A stretch of 64,000 bases of DNA from Orientallactaga sibirica (taxonomy: Eukaryota > Chordata > Mammalia > Rodentia > Dipodidae). Of the stretch, positions 43,981 to 55,198 are shown one piece after another. Where the stretch lies: the NCBI GenBank assembly GCA_036365145.1, contig JAEOAD010000032.1:1348501-1412500 (forward strand), read 5' to 3'. Position 1 is the stretch's first letter, and every line of letters starts with the position of its first letter. The notes beneath the pieces were generated by a model that ran no database searches, had not been told where the DNA came from, and saw nothing but the letters and a program-made list of their open reading frames with translations. Made by a program: the position numbers and the translations under genes.

Positions 43981-45389
43981 TTGAAGATAGAAAGCTCTGG
44001 AATCAGTGAACGGCTACAAATTTTACAAATCCAGTTATATAACATTTCAGAAAAGACAAAATTATAAAGATGGTGAATATTGCGAAGGTTCTACAGAGCT
44101 CTGCAGGAAGCAGTCCCAGGTGGTGTAGGTGGGATTTGTGTCAAACTGTTCTGTAGAGTGTCATGATGGTGGCCAAATGACATGCTTTATGGATGAAACA
44201 CACAAATCACAATAGCAACTGTGACGTGCAGGTAGTAATGTGTTGATATGGAATCCCCATGTGTGGCCAAAGCCCCATACAAGATGTTCATGAGAGGGAA
44301 ACTCCATGAGGGAAACGTTTACAGAGCCCATATTTTCTGCTCAATGGACTCTTTTCCTAAAAGTTTCCTAAAAAGACAAGGGTATCAATTTTTAAAAAGA
44401 CCCACGTCTTGTGCTTGAGGGCTATTTAAAGATTCATAACTAAATTAAGCATTAAGAGTTCTTCATTGTGTGTCATTTGTTTCACTGTAATAGCCGTGTT
44501 CACCAATATGTTGACTCCTCAGACCCACGCTAAATGGAAAATCCTGTTTGGATACTCCAGCATCCTCTCTGCACAACAGCAATCCCATGTAGAAGGGATC
44601 TGTTCCGTCATCATTAATAAACATTTTAGGGTCAGGCTACTTGCACTGTGAGGTCTGAAAGTCGTGTTGACTTTCTCTTTCATGATGGCACAGCAGGGAA
44701 GTCTGGTGGCATTTGAGTGAATGTGGTATTTCAAAGGAAGATGCCAGTAAACCGGAAGGCAATCTTGTTCTTCAGAATGCCTTCTGAAATGTGGCCATGG
44801 GACCTTCCATCAAAGTGGATAGAAGGATCATAGTTCATTTCCCCACGTGACAGGTTGTCTCCGGCTGACAACAATTGTGAGAGGACATAAAATGGGGCTT
44901 GCTTGTCTGGCTGGCGGTTAATGTTCTGCGAAGATCTGGGTGGCGGCAACACTAATTAAGAAGGTAGAATGGCAAGACGCGCTGAGCAAGTGTTCAAAAG
45001 AGAAATCAAGGCATGGTCTTCAGGCCTCTGTTTCCTGAAGCACTATAAGACATGGAGCCCCAGTTGATCACCACGGAGTAGCAGTTGCTTGGGGCATGAT
45101 TCTTCCCTTCTTCCATCTCCATCGCTTCATCCCTCTCCTAAGCACAGCAGCTCCTGTCTGTAAAAGCAATCTGAGAATTCTGGGAGAGGATCCGAATGTA
45201 ACCCTCCTGTCCCACTGAGCGCAGAGCGTCCATGCCCAGAGCTGAGCTCCCTTGACCCATGGTGGCTACCAGCTGCACTGTCTAGACTGCCCTCCCCTGG
45301 CTTCCCTCAGTCTCTTCTTCCTTCCTTCCCCTGGAAAATGAGGCAGGCAGAGAGTTTGCAGGTGAACAGCAAGGAGCCAGTGTGGGTGT

Positions 45390-45610
45390 TCTCATTTTAG
45401 CACATTGATTACCATTTTATTTCAAGGTTGAGTAGCAATTACCACTAATGAACAACATGATAATTTACAGCCATAAATCACCGGTTGCTTGGCTTTGCCA
45501 TTTAACACAGTGAATTAGAGCTGTTCTGTGCCCAGAACTTGGCAGGTCTCAGTGTATCTTCCCTTCAGGTCAAGGTGTACTTTAATATGCAAGCAACCAA
45601 GGGAGATTTC
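45390..45610. promoter_or_regulatory. Candidate conserved non-coding element (enhancer-like)
   Basis: Repeat-free with clustered homeodomain-type cores: TAGCAATTACCACTAATGAA, ATGATAATTTACAGCC, 'ATAAATCACCGG', GTGAATTAGAGC. Composition and motif clustering resemble mammalian developmental enhancers. No alignment could be made. Confidence 0.35.
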
Positions 45611-46284
45611 TATTAGGCAACAGCATTGCTGGATTCCTGAATAGGAATCACAGGCATCCAGACACACCTGTGGCCTCGGTCGGTGCCACTGTCCTGCTCA
45701 TCACTGGCATACTGTCCCTCCCCCACCTTGCCCCTGATTTCACATAGACTGACTACCAGGTAGAATTTTGAGACAATGAGAGACCATGGAGATTTAAATG
45801 GAAACCCGTTCAATACGAAGTGGTTTGTCACAAGGTGGCATGATTCATTTTTTTTTTCTGAGCACTTTCTCATACTTTTTGTACATGAGGCAATGTATTG
45901 ATCAAATAAAATCCAATTCTTCCTCCTTTATCAAAGGATCTCACTAGAAAAGGTGAAACACTGAAGCTATGTGTCATTAAAGGAGCTAAGGAAGATGGCT
46001 GCCCTTTCATAGACTATTGGGAAGATGCAAGGCTGGTGGCTCCAGGGAATCCATTCCCTTGGCTACTGTGGCTTGATGCTTCCCTGAGCATGGGGTCTGT
46101 CTGCTATTTGCATTGACTTCTGCTCTAACAAGGGGTAAATTCTTACTACTGTAGTTCTTCAAACGAGTCCCAACTCCCTTGTTGACATTAAACAGAAAGG
46201 TTTCAGAAAAATCTCCTTGTATAAAATTCCTATTTTGAGGCCATTTTCCATTCTGATTCCTCAATTCTCTAGAGCATTGAATTA

Positions 46285-46620
46285 AATCTCCATTTTAACA
46301 AGTTTAAGATCATCAATTCTATGGCAGCCGCTTTCCTTCTGAAGTCTGCTCACATCTTGATAAATCTTTTATTAATCAGGACTAGATAATGTTGATCGAG
46401 ACTGCTGGAGGCTATTAAGAAGTGTTAATGCAGTAAAAAAGATATTAATTTATCATAAGTTATTTAAGTGTTCTGTTGCTTAATCCAAAATTAGTGTTTC
46501 AGTGTAACTTGGGTCATTAGAACTTTTGCAATTGTCATTGAGTATAACATGCATGTAACGCATATCATACAATACATAATATTTATACACTGATTTATTT
46601 TAATGCAGAAGGTTCCTCAT
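46285..46620. promoter_or_regulatory. Candidate conserved non-coding element
   Basis: Repeat-free and rich in TAAT/ATTA cores: TCTTTTATTAATCAGG, 'GGCTATTAAGAAGTGTTAATG', 'GATATTAATTTATCATAAG', 'GCTTAATCCAAAATTAGTG'. Inference only. Confidence 0.3.
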
Positions 46621-48729
46621 TGACTCCACAATTTTAAACAATATTTTATTAACTAGGGCTATAAAAGCCATTTTCAATGCAACAGTATAAAGTACTTGGA
46701 ACATATCCCTATTCCCTGCTCCTTTCCATCGCTCACTCCACACCCCGCTCATGAGTTCTTTGTTTCCCTACTTAACATTGCTTGTACGTTCTTGACATTT
46801 ACAAATGCCTAACTATAGAGCTAACTATATGCACAGGTTTCTATATAAATATAGAATAAGTAGGGATTGAAGCCCTGGTTTGGGGGTCATGGGCTCTCTT
46901 TGTTCAAAGAAAATGAGAAGGATTTTACATATGTATGTTCAATGGAGCAGATAATGCTACACTGAAAGCTTTGCATGTTAGCCTGACTCCTGATGTTCAG
47001 TAGACAGGTACCTTGGCAAGACATTTTGCTTCCTTGAGTCTGATGTCTCCTCGTCTATGGACCCATAGTTAGGGGTTTTCCTTAAGCAGATAATTTGGAT
47101 AGTGTCTGTGTGACTTCTCAATAGCAGATTTTCTCTTCTATCATTTCTATAGCCCTGATAAAACACAACATAATCTTTCAGCTTTGCGTTTTTTTTTTTT
47201 TTTTTTTTTTTAGAAAACAAATTTATATGTCCGTGTAAAGTACAAGGCAGAAGATGCCATTGGGATGATATCCTAACATGTGGTGGTAAACTTCTAACTC
47301 ACTCAGAACAATTCCAAATGGTTGAAGGCAATGTCTCTGGGGTGAGTAGTACATCATGCCAGCGTGAGCCCGAGATGCATATTTATGAGTAGAGAAGCGA
47401 TCATAGGTACTTTTCTCAGTATATTCTCAGGAACAAGTGATCTCATGGGGGTCAGTCATGATGAGCAAAAAACATAATGAAGCCTGAAGATTCTTACTAG
47501 CTGTTTAAGACAATCTTTAAAGCTAGAAAGGACACTTGACTACCTTCAAAAACAGAAGCTCCCAAGCACTGAAACAGAAACTCAGCAGAAAGATGAGTAA
47601 CTGAAGCCCGGCTCACGGTGGGGAACTGCAGGCCCATGTTTAATCATTTTGATAAGACTTTATATTATTTTCAAAAGTCCAGTCCTAACTTTCAACACTG
47701 GCTATATGCCATTTCTTAACTCATCACATTGCTCTTGGGCTACAGAAATGTGGATAGAAGCAAATCAACCTCTGAAGGAAACTCAAGGAAGAAAAAGAAA
47801 TATGATTAATATCCTGCTGGGTATTTTCTCAGAGCACTGAGACAAACAGAAACTTCAGATGGAGCCATCTATGAATATGAACAACTGACATGAAAATAAA
47901 CTTACAAGTGTTCAAGTTTTACATGGAAAAGATGGAAGTGGAAAATAAAGAAGACTTGGAAGGAATGAAGGAAACAAACCAGAAAGCAAGCAAAGAAAAC
48001 CAAGTTTGAGACAAAATGTAATTAAAAGCCGAGAAAACATTATCTAAGATATTTACTCTGCAGAAGAACCCGATTGGAGTAATAATTCAAGAACCACAAT
48101 ACAAGAATAAGACAATGAAACAATAAAAGGAAAACAATAAATTTAAATGAAAATGGCAATTTTGATGTCAAAAATACCAATTTTAGGAGTTAAAGTTTAG
48201 ACTTGTCCATGTGAAGTGAAGAACAAAAGCTTTTAACAACCACATTCAGTGTAGAAGATGAGGAGATTTAGGCTTCAGTGAAAATGGGTTGGAAATAAAT
48301 TGATAGAAAACAGTCTATGGAAATTGATAAGAAACATAGAAAAGATGAATTAATCGTGGACCAACCAATCTGATCATTGTTACAAATTTACCACCTTGTG
48401 CATGTAGATAATCTACATATTTTGTACATGAAAAACTTTTAGATGAAAAGGCAACAGGTACATATCTTCAAAATAGACAAATACCTGTAATCATAACTAC
48501 TGGCTGATGAATTCAGGCTAATGAGAATAAGAAGTCAGGCAGGGAAAACAAATTCCCTTTGTATATTCTGGAGAACTGTGAATAGTCCACACTTGTTAGT
48601 CAAACTATAAGTTGAACAGTCCTGCATAATAAAAGAAATTGTTGAAAAACAACCTTTGCTCAAAATTTCTCATGTGTCATTTCTTTTAGAATTAGGCTTA
48701 TGGCGATTTGATCTCACCTAAGATAGGTA

Positions 48730-49081
48730 GTGGTGGTTTGAATGCAACATGTCTCCCAGAGCCTCTGGTGTTTGTGATTAAGCCTCATAGTTAGTCCCCA
48801 GCTGGTGGGACTTTTGGAAGGAAGCCTTGCTGAAGGAGTGTGTCACTGGAGTGGGGTGGGGAGGGTGCTTGAGGCTTATTAGAAGCAGCCTGTGTTCTGA
48901 CTTAGCTTTGCTGCTTCCTCCCTGTGGATGTGACAAGATGTGATGCTCAGCTTTTGCTCTGCCAAGTTTTCCTGGCCATGATGAAACTTCCCATCCAGAC
49001 TTTGGGGAATAAACCCTTTCCCTCCCACCAGCTGCTTTCTGTCAGGTATTTTATCTCTGTGAAGAGAAGGTAACTAGTACA
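48730..49081 (+). mobile_element. MaLR-like LTR
   Basis: 'GTGGTGGTTTGAATGCAAC' start, 'TTAGTCCCCAGCTGGTGGG', 'GGAGTGTGTCACTGGAG', 'GGAATAAACCCTTTCCC' with a polyadenylation-like hexamer, 'GTCAGGTATTTTATCTCTG' and 'AGGTAACTAGTACA' end. Confidence 0.7.
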
Positions 49082-49168
49082 GTCTGTATCATCAGAAATA
49101 CTTTGGTACTTTCAGGAGGAAAAAAAAAAAGAATTAGCTAGTGATGGTACTTCTGTTGATATCATTAC

Positions 49169-49602
49169 TGAAGGAGTCGGCAAACAGACGCTGGACAGAC
49201 GCCAGGGCATTTGCCTGGAGCTTGCAGACTTGCAGAGAAATTTGAGCTACAATCTGCCTAGAGATAACCAACAGGCCCTCTGTCTTAGGCAACAAGAAGC
49301 TGCTTGCTGACTGACAACCCTGGGAAACAAAAATAACTGTTCAAACAGCTTGAAGCTCCTACGTCCTCACTTTTCCCTTCCTTGTTTTGCAGCCAGAACA
49401 TGCCTACCCACAACTCCAAGGCTAATGAATCTTTCCAACCATACACCACCTAGTGTGCGCTCTCATTTGCAGGTCATAGTGCCACTGGAACCTGAGGCTT
49501 CAACTTCTCAGGTCTTTCACTCAGAATAAAGCCTGTTCTCTGCCACCAAGATTCCTAGCAATTTCTTCCTTCCAAATTTGCCTTAAAACTTTTTTCCTTA
49601 CA
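49169..49602 (+). mobile_element. Possible ERV solo LTR
   Basis: A 434-bp interval with TG (TGAAGGAGTCGG) and CA (TTTCCTTACA) ends and an AATAAAGCCTGTTCTCTGCC polyadenylation-like region at about 49527, an arrangement common in gammaretrovirus-like LTRs. I see no clear target duplication and no internal genes, so this is tentative. Confidence 0.4.
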
Positions 49603-49689
49603 ATAATCATCACTGGCACCTTCTGATATCTACCTTTCTTGTCCTAATACTTCTGACTACATTTAAAGATTTAAAAGCTAAGAAACCAG

Positions 49690-49765
49690 ATGGAATCCTC
49701 CTGCCTCCACCTCCTGGTCGCTGCTATTACAGACATACAACACTATGTACAGCTAAGTCTTCCAT
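49690..49765 (-). mobile_element. Decayed B1 relic
   Basis: 'GGAATCCTCCTGCCTCC' and 'GCTGCTATTACAGACATAC' match the reverse-complement B1 5' half. Confidence 0.5.
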
Positions 49766-50438
49766 ATGCATACAGGATTCAGGACATGTATATATTTTGA
49801 GCTATATGTGAATTGCAGCTGTAAAATTTATCAATGCAGTAAATTAGAATTTGTGTGATATTCATAAATAGTTTATTAAAAAGAAGCAGATAACAACTGT
49901 ATTAAAGCAATGCCACATGTATAGCCAAATATAATCTTAGTATTTTAGTGAATGTGAAGCCCACAGACACATTCCATATGTGCCTGAGTACATTTAAGGA
50001 TTTAAAAGCTAAAATGTCTTAACACTTCTGTTAATTTTTTCATATTATTTCATATGGTTGTTTTCAACTTCTGTTACTGGTGAATTGAATGGCATCTATC
50101 ACCTAAGACAAAGAAAGGTCTTGGCAAGATTATCTGAAGATTTTAGATCTGTCACTTCAAGCTTTGGGTTGAGCGTAAATGATACTCGTTGGAATGTTGT
50201 CATTTAATACTCTCACTAGGGTAACATGTAAAGAACATGTTTGTCTGGGACTAATACTTATTTTAGTAGCATGTATGTTAGCTGTAAAGAAATTGGTCTA
50301 TCAATACCTCTAATTATATAAAATAGAATTTCTTCATTGTTTAAAAATACTTGCCATCAAAAAGTTTTGCTGTATTTGATGCTTTTCTCATTAACAAAAG
50401 AAATTTCAACATTATATGTATCTAAGAAGGAAAAAACT
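49766..50438. other. Unique AT-rich non-coding DNA
   Basis: Nothing recognised. 'GTACATTTAAGGATTTAAAAGC' at about 49988 echoes 49660-49678, an imperfect duplicate about 330 bp apart. Confidence 0.5.
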
Positions 50439-50581
50439 AGCTGCACATGGTGGTGCAAATCTTTAATCCCAACTCTCAGGAGGCAGAGGTAGGAGGGTCA
50501 CCCTGAGTTCAACGCCACCCTGAGACTACATAGTGAATTTCAGGTCATCCTGGACTAGAGTGAAACCCTACTTCTAAAAAC

Positions 50582-50616
<35 letters not shown>
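50439..50616 (+). mobile_element. B1 SINE with long poly(A)
   Basis: AGCTGCACATGGTGGTGC head, TAATCCCAACTCTCAGGAGG, CCCTACTTC and over 30 A. Confidence 0.93.
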
Positions 50617-50617
<1 letters not shown>

Positions 50618-50744
50618 AAGAATGATATTTCCCTTACTATGATTTCAAAAATCATACTTTTTAAATTATTATAAAATATTTTAAATTTGCATCACTTTCT
50701 TTATTATGGTGGAAAGCAATCAAACCATTGAAGATAATACCATA

Positions 50745-51080
50745 TTTGTTACCTTTCTCATTACTTCAACAAAGTACCTGACAAATCAACTTGAGGAGGA
50801 AAGATTAATTTCAGTTTACAGTTCTAGAAGGCATAAGGCGGGAACTGCATGGTGGGAAAGGCATGGCTGCAGGGGTAGGAGGCATGTAGGCACATTTCAT
50901 CCACAGGCTAGAAGCCGTGTGGTGAAAGCCAGTGCTCAGCTGGCTTTCTTCTTCATATGCAATCCAGAACCCCAGTCTATGGCGTAGCACCACCCACAGG
51001 TAAGTAACCTATTCTAGAGAATCCTTCACAGACATGTCCAGAGATTTAATTCAAGTTGACAACCAAAATTAGCCATTACA
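50745..51080 (-). mobile_element. Rodent LTR (TGTAATGGCTAATTTTGG type)
   Basis: Minus strand starts TGTAATGGCTAATTTTGGTT, then GTCAACTTGAATTAAATCTC; ends near 'CAGGTACTTTG'. This start is familiar from rodent MaLR-like LTRs. Differs from the TGTGGTAG family. Open frames inside it on both strands are not genes. Confidence 0.6.
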
Positions 51081-52096
51081 AGACCACTCCTTGTCAACCA
51101 GACATGCAAACTTATCACTTTTAAGCCATAACCCTCCACCCTGTATCCCCATGTATATTCATGGTTGTGTTATAATCTAAAATGTGTTTAGTCAAACTGC
51201 AAAGTCTCTATAGTCTTTGACAGCCCCAAAGCTGATGAAAAGTGTGAGTGGAAGAGTTTCTCCAGAGAATCAGACAATCTCTTAGCTGTGAGCAACTATA
51301 ATATCAAGAAGCAAACTTCCAAGCTGTCTTGGGCAAAATACCCACAAGGTGATTGTTTCCTGAGCAAGGAACTCCTTCAGTTTAGTCTTTCTTCTATCAA
51401 ATGAAATTGCATTATCACAAGTTAGAGCCTTGAATGAGTGGCATCTTTTCCTTGGAGTGCCTTTACTATTGTCCCATTGAAGAGAACAAGGTTTTTCTAA
51501 CAATTACAGCTGCTTTTTTTCAAGCATGCTCCTTGTGAGAACTTTAAACTTCCTCATATTCTGAAAGCTTCACATTTTTTTGCATATGTTTCTGCTTCTC
51601 CCCATTCTCTCTCACTATACATCTGAATCAGAGCAGCGGTAATAGTCACACCTCAGCCTGAATGTTGTCCTGTCTTGATATTTCCTGCACCAAACAAATT
51701 AGTCCATTGCCTTTAAATTGAACCTCACTCAAGTTCTCAGGATGCAGGCAGAATGCAGCCAGGCCATATTCTTTGCCAGAATATCACACAAATTGCTTCT
51801 AGCCTACTTCCTAACACCATCCTTATTCCCCTCTGAAATCCCCTCCGTGTTTTAAAAGTTGTTCCTAGTTCACAGAGGCTAAAAAACAAAACAAAACAAA
51901 AAAATATCTTCTGTACTGAATGATTAGTGAGTGTCTCTAATACAATAATGAAAGAATGAAAGGCCGGGTTTACCATGCTCCCTTCTGTTAAATCACACCT
52001 GAAAATTCAGAAATCCCCCTTCATCTGTTGAATAAGACAGAAAAGCCAAATTACCTGCTGAGCTTGAGTGGGAGGGGCGTATAAAGAGAAAATAGA
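51081..52096. other. Unique non-coding DNA, about 1 kb
   Basis: Nothing recognised. Confidence 0.5.
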
Positions 52097-52097
52097 A

Positions 52098-52295
52098 GCC
52101 AGGCGTGGGTGGTGGTGCACGCTTTTAATCCCAGCACTCCGGAGGCAGAGGTAGGAAGATCACCTTGAGTTCGAGGCTACCCTGAGACTACATAGTGAAT
52201 TCCAGGTCAGCCTGGGCTAGAGTGAGACCCTACCTTGAAAAACCAAACCAAACAAAATGAAAAAAACAAACAAACAAACAAACAAAAAAAACAGT
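52098..52295 (+). mobile_element. B1 SINE with (CAAA)n tail
   Basis: GCCAGGCGTGGGTGGTGGTG head with a 3-4 bp expansion, 'GAGTTCGAGGCTACCCTG', CCCTACCTTGAAAAACC and (CAAA)n. AGAGAAAATAGA before, AAAGAAAATAGA after. Confidence 0.93.
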
Positions 52296-52308
52296 AAAAG
52301 AAAATAGA

Positions 52309-52461
52309 GGGGGCTGGAGAAATGGCTTAGTGGTTAAGGCACTTGCCTGCAAAGCCAAAGGACCCAGGGTAAATTCTTCAGGACCCATGTAAACCAGATG
52401 CACAAGATGGTGCATGCGTCTGGAGTTCCTGATGTACCCATTCTCTCTCCAATATATATAT
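52309..52461 (+). mobile_element. B2-type SINE, 3' truncated, left arm
   Basis: GGGGGCTGGAGAAATGGCTTAG head, CCAGATGCACAAGATGG, 'GCGTCTGGAGTTCCTGATG', CCATTCTCTCTCC then (AT)n. Confidence 0.88.
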
Positions 52462-52481
52462 ATATATATATTGGAGAGAGA
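52442..52481. repeat. 40-bp perfect palindrome at a SINE-SINE junction
   Basis: TCTCTCTCC AA, nine TA units, TT GGAGAGAGA: the two halves are exact reverse complements centred at 52461/52462. It joins the facing tails of two oppositely oriented B2 elements. Confidence 0.95.
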
Positions 52482-52708
52482 CAAAGAGAAACAGAGAGAG
52501 AGGGAGAGGAAGACAGATAGAGATAGGTGCGCCAGAAGTCTCTCAGCTGCTGCAAATGAAATCCAGATGCGTGCGCCCCTTGTGGTCAAGTGCGGCATTG
52601 TGCCCTTGCATCACTTTCATCTGGCTAAATGTGGGGCCTGGAGATTGGAACCAGTGTTCTTAGACTTAGGAGGCAGGCACCTTAACTGCTAAGCCATCCC
52701 TCCACCTC
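52462..52708 (-). mobile_element. B2-type SINE, long variant, right arm
   Basis: TTGGAGAGAGACAAAGAG start, 'GCGCCCCTTGTGGTCAAGTG', extra segment, 'CTGGCTAAATGTGGGGCC', 'AAGCCATCCCTCCACC' end. The CTCF-like core at 52573-52585 has lost one G. Confidence 0.9.
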
Positions 52709-52741
52709 ATAAATATATTTTTAAAAAATTTTAAGAAAGGA

Positions 52742-52955
52742 GGGCTGGAGGTATGGCTTAGCAGTTAAGGTGTTTGCTTGCAAAGCCAAAGGACCCAGGT
52801 TCGATTCCCCAGCAACCAAGTTAGCCAGATTCACAAGGAGGCACACACAACTGGAGTTCACTTGCAATGGCTGGAGGCCTTGGTTTGCCCATTCTCTCCC
52901 CCGCCCCATTTCTCTTCAAATAAATAAATAAGAATAAAGTATTTTTAAAAATTTA
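52742..52955 (+). mobile_element. B2-type SINE
   Basis: GGGCTGGAGGTATGGCTTAGC head, GGTTCGATTCCCCAGC, CAAATAAATAAATAAG tail. TTTTAAGAAAGGAG before, ATTTAAGAAAAGAG after. Confidence 0.92.
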
Positions 52956-53039
52956 AGAAAAGAGAAAAGAAAATAGAGCTAACAAGTTGATAACCACAGG
53001 CCTGACTAATTTGCCTGAAATCTTTATAACACATGCAAA

Positions 53040-53097
53040 TACATGCATATGTATGTGCATTTTACATAGACATATATATATATACATATACATCTAT
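53040..53097 (+). repeat. (ATAC)/(AT) low-complexity tract
   Basis: Alternating purine-pyrimidine tract of ATAC, TATG and TATA units. Confidence 0.85.
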
Positions 53098-53164
53098 GTA
53101 GAATGGTATATAATATCTACTAAATTCATCTTCTATAAAGAATTGGCATTGAATAAATGAGGAA

Positions 53165-53350
53165 TGAAATAAATACCCCAGGGAACCCAGTGGGTAAAAT
53201 GTCCATCACACAATCATGAGGACCTGGGTTTTGATCCCAGGAGCCACTTAAAAACTAGATATGGTGGCATGCCTCTGCATTCCCAGGACTGGGGACGTGG
53301 AGACAGGAAGATCTGCAAGGCTCTCTTGTCTAGCCAAATCAGTAGGCTCT
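53165..53350 (+). mobile_element. B4-like composite SINE
   Basis: An ID-type head ('CAGTGGGTAAAATGTCC', 'GAGGACCTGGGTTTTGATCC') followed by a B1-like body ('AGATATGGTGGCATGCC', 'CATTCCCAGGACTGGGGAC'). Confidence 0.55.
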
Positions 53351-54232
53351 AAGTTCAGTTCAAACATCCTCTCCAATAATTAATAAGTAGAGAATGTAGA
53401 GAAGTAATATACCAATGTCAACCAGTAGTATCCATGGTTACTCATACACACATATGCACACATACATACTAAAACATATATGCACACATGCACAAAAAGA
53501 AATATATACACTAGTAGAATATGATTAGAAATAGCCTCCAAAGTGTCTTTCAGTTGCTTATCCCAGTCTATGTATTCAGTATATAACAAATATATTAAGA
53601 TTTAAAAGAAAATGAAAAGCTAGTATATAAAGAGTCTATATTAAGGTAAACAAGTCTTGATTGGAAGTGCCTCTGCCCAAAAATAAATAGGATTTCACTG
53701 TTTCTAATCACTGCATTTTAAAAATGCTAAATCTTCCAAACAGGGAGTATCGATGCTGTGAATCCAAATCACTTCAATGTGATTTTGTGCACACCAGCCA
53801 AGCGCCTTCACAAGTATAAATGACTTTCACATGTAATTTCAGCCATCTGCCGCTCCATGTGACCTTATCCCTCTGTGCTCAGTTCACTGCTGGTGCTTAA
53901 GAAATCTTCACCTGTTTTGTGGGCACCATCCTGCCACAGCTTGGCTATGTGCTACAGGGAGTCATTAAAGGGCCCATTATTCTTCTAGAAGAGAACCCTC
54001 AGAGCTATGTGGGGAGGGAGGTGAAAGGTCCTTCCTGCAAGGAGCTGTATTGGCATTTCTGAGAATGAGGAGGCCTCTGGGTGTTTGTGTGGGCAGGACT
54101 CCAGGATCTTTTCTGAACTGTTTGTTCTTAGCTTCCATCTGTATGGCCTCCCACCATCCAGAATTCTTCATCCTTCATTTCTACCTCTCAGAGGTTGTAG
54201 GGGTTTGGATCAGTAGCAACACTCCCTGACAA
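53351..54232. other. Unique non-coding DNA with (CA/CATA) tracts
   Basis: Short CACACATA runs at 53443-53513; otherwise nothing recognised. Confidence 0.5.
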
Positions 54233-54460
54233 AAACACATAGACACAAACATATACATATCCATATACAAACACGTAGACACATACATATCCATATCCAT
54301 ATACAAACATGTAGACACATACATATACATGTCCACATACAAACACGTAGACACATACATATACATATCCATATACAAACACGTAGACACATACATATAC
54401 ATATACATATCCATATACAAACACATAGACACATACATATACATGTCCACATACAAGCAC
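54233..54460 (+). repeat. 36-bp-unit minisatellite, six to seven copies
   Basis: Unit starts AAACACGTAGACAC and continues with ATACAT and CCATAT steps. Units begin at 54233, 54269, 54305, 54341, 54377, 54419 and a partial at 54455. Spacing is 36 bp except 42 bp once, from an added ATACAT. Because the unit is a multiple of 3, all three minus frames stay open (80-94 codons of Met/Tyr/Val/Cys repeats). These are not genes. Confidence 0.95.
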
Positions 54461-54880
54461 CACAAAAAGTAGCTCAGTGAATTTATTGAGATTTTTCAGC
54501 TATTTCCTTAGATCCACTTGAGAAAAATTAGATGAAATGATTCTTAGCTCCAAGAGTCAAGGGCACAGAGTGTATTTGTTGGCAGGAGTGCTACAGTGAA
54601 CTTATTATAGAGAGGCATGTGACTTTTGCTGTAGCTATAAATATTTATAACTCATTTGAAAACTAAAGAATGGAAAAAGATAACACACACATATGTGGCA
54701 TTTTCTTGAGAATATCAACAATCTTTGACATCCACAACATGCAAAGGTTAGAAACAAAGTAGAGTTTCTTGCTCATTTTAAGTCTATCCAAGACATTAGA
54801 ATGCATCTTCTTAGATAGTTCTGCCAAACATTGATTTATTTCTTAAATGTATGGCCTCATAGACTCAGACATTTTGTTTT
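54461..54880. other. Unique non-coding DNA
   Basis: Nothing recognised. Confidence 0.5.
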
Positions 54881-55167
54881 TAAATATTTTTTATATTTAT
54901 TAGAAAGAAACAGGAAGAGACAGAAAGAGTGAGTATAGGCACAACAGGGCCTCCTGTCATTGCAAACAAACTCCCGACCCATGTGTTACTATGTGCATCT
55001 GACTTTACATGGGTACTGGGAAATCGAACCCCTGTTGTCAGGCTTTCAGGCTTTGCAAGTGTCTTAGTCAGCTCTGATGGTGGGATGAACCTCTAATCCA
55101 AACACAGTTCATAGGAAGAATGGAATTTATTGTAGGTTTACAGATCCAGGGGAAGTTCCATAATGGT

Positions 55168-55198
<31 letters not shown>

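Larger units (their letters stand above)
43985..48728. other. Largest repeat-free block, about 4.7 kb
   Basis: No SINE, LINE or LTR recognised, in a window where one usually occurs every 0.5-1 kb. Contains poly(T) runs (47187-47211) and no supported exon. Two subregions are listed as conserved-element candidates. A 73-codon minus-strand frame at 44731-44952 is not supported by any domain or splice evidence. Absence of repeats in conserved regulatory regions is established; its meaning here is inference. Confidence 0.5.

Noticed and set aside
44731..44952. 73-codon minus-strand frame with ordinary-looking amino-acid composition in a repeat-free block
   Set aside because: No known protein match from memory, and the region could be conserved non-coding DNA. 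A protein search would decide.
47840..48200. A-rich stretch that could be an L1 ORF1 remnant
   Set aside because: Purine-rich composition alone; no ordered L1 blocks that I could follow.
50706..50987. 93-codon frame
   Set aside because: Lies largely inside an LTR; an antisense frame overlaps it.
54233..54460. Possible CRISPR-like array
   Set aside because: Units are contiguous with no unique spacers, and the genome is mammalian.
54181..54465. Three nested minus-strand open frames, Met/Tyr/Val/Cys-rich
   Set aside because: Product of a 36-bp tandem repeat whose period is a multiple of 3.
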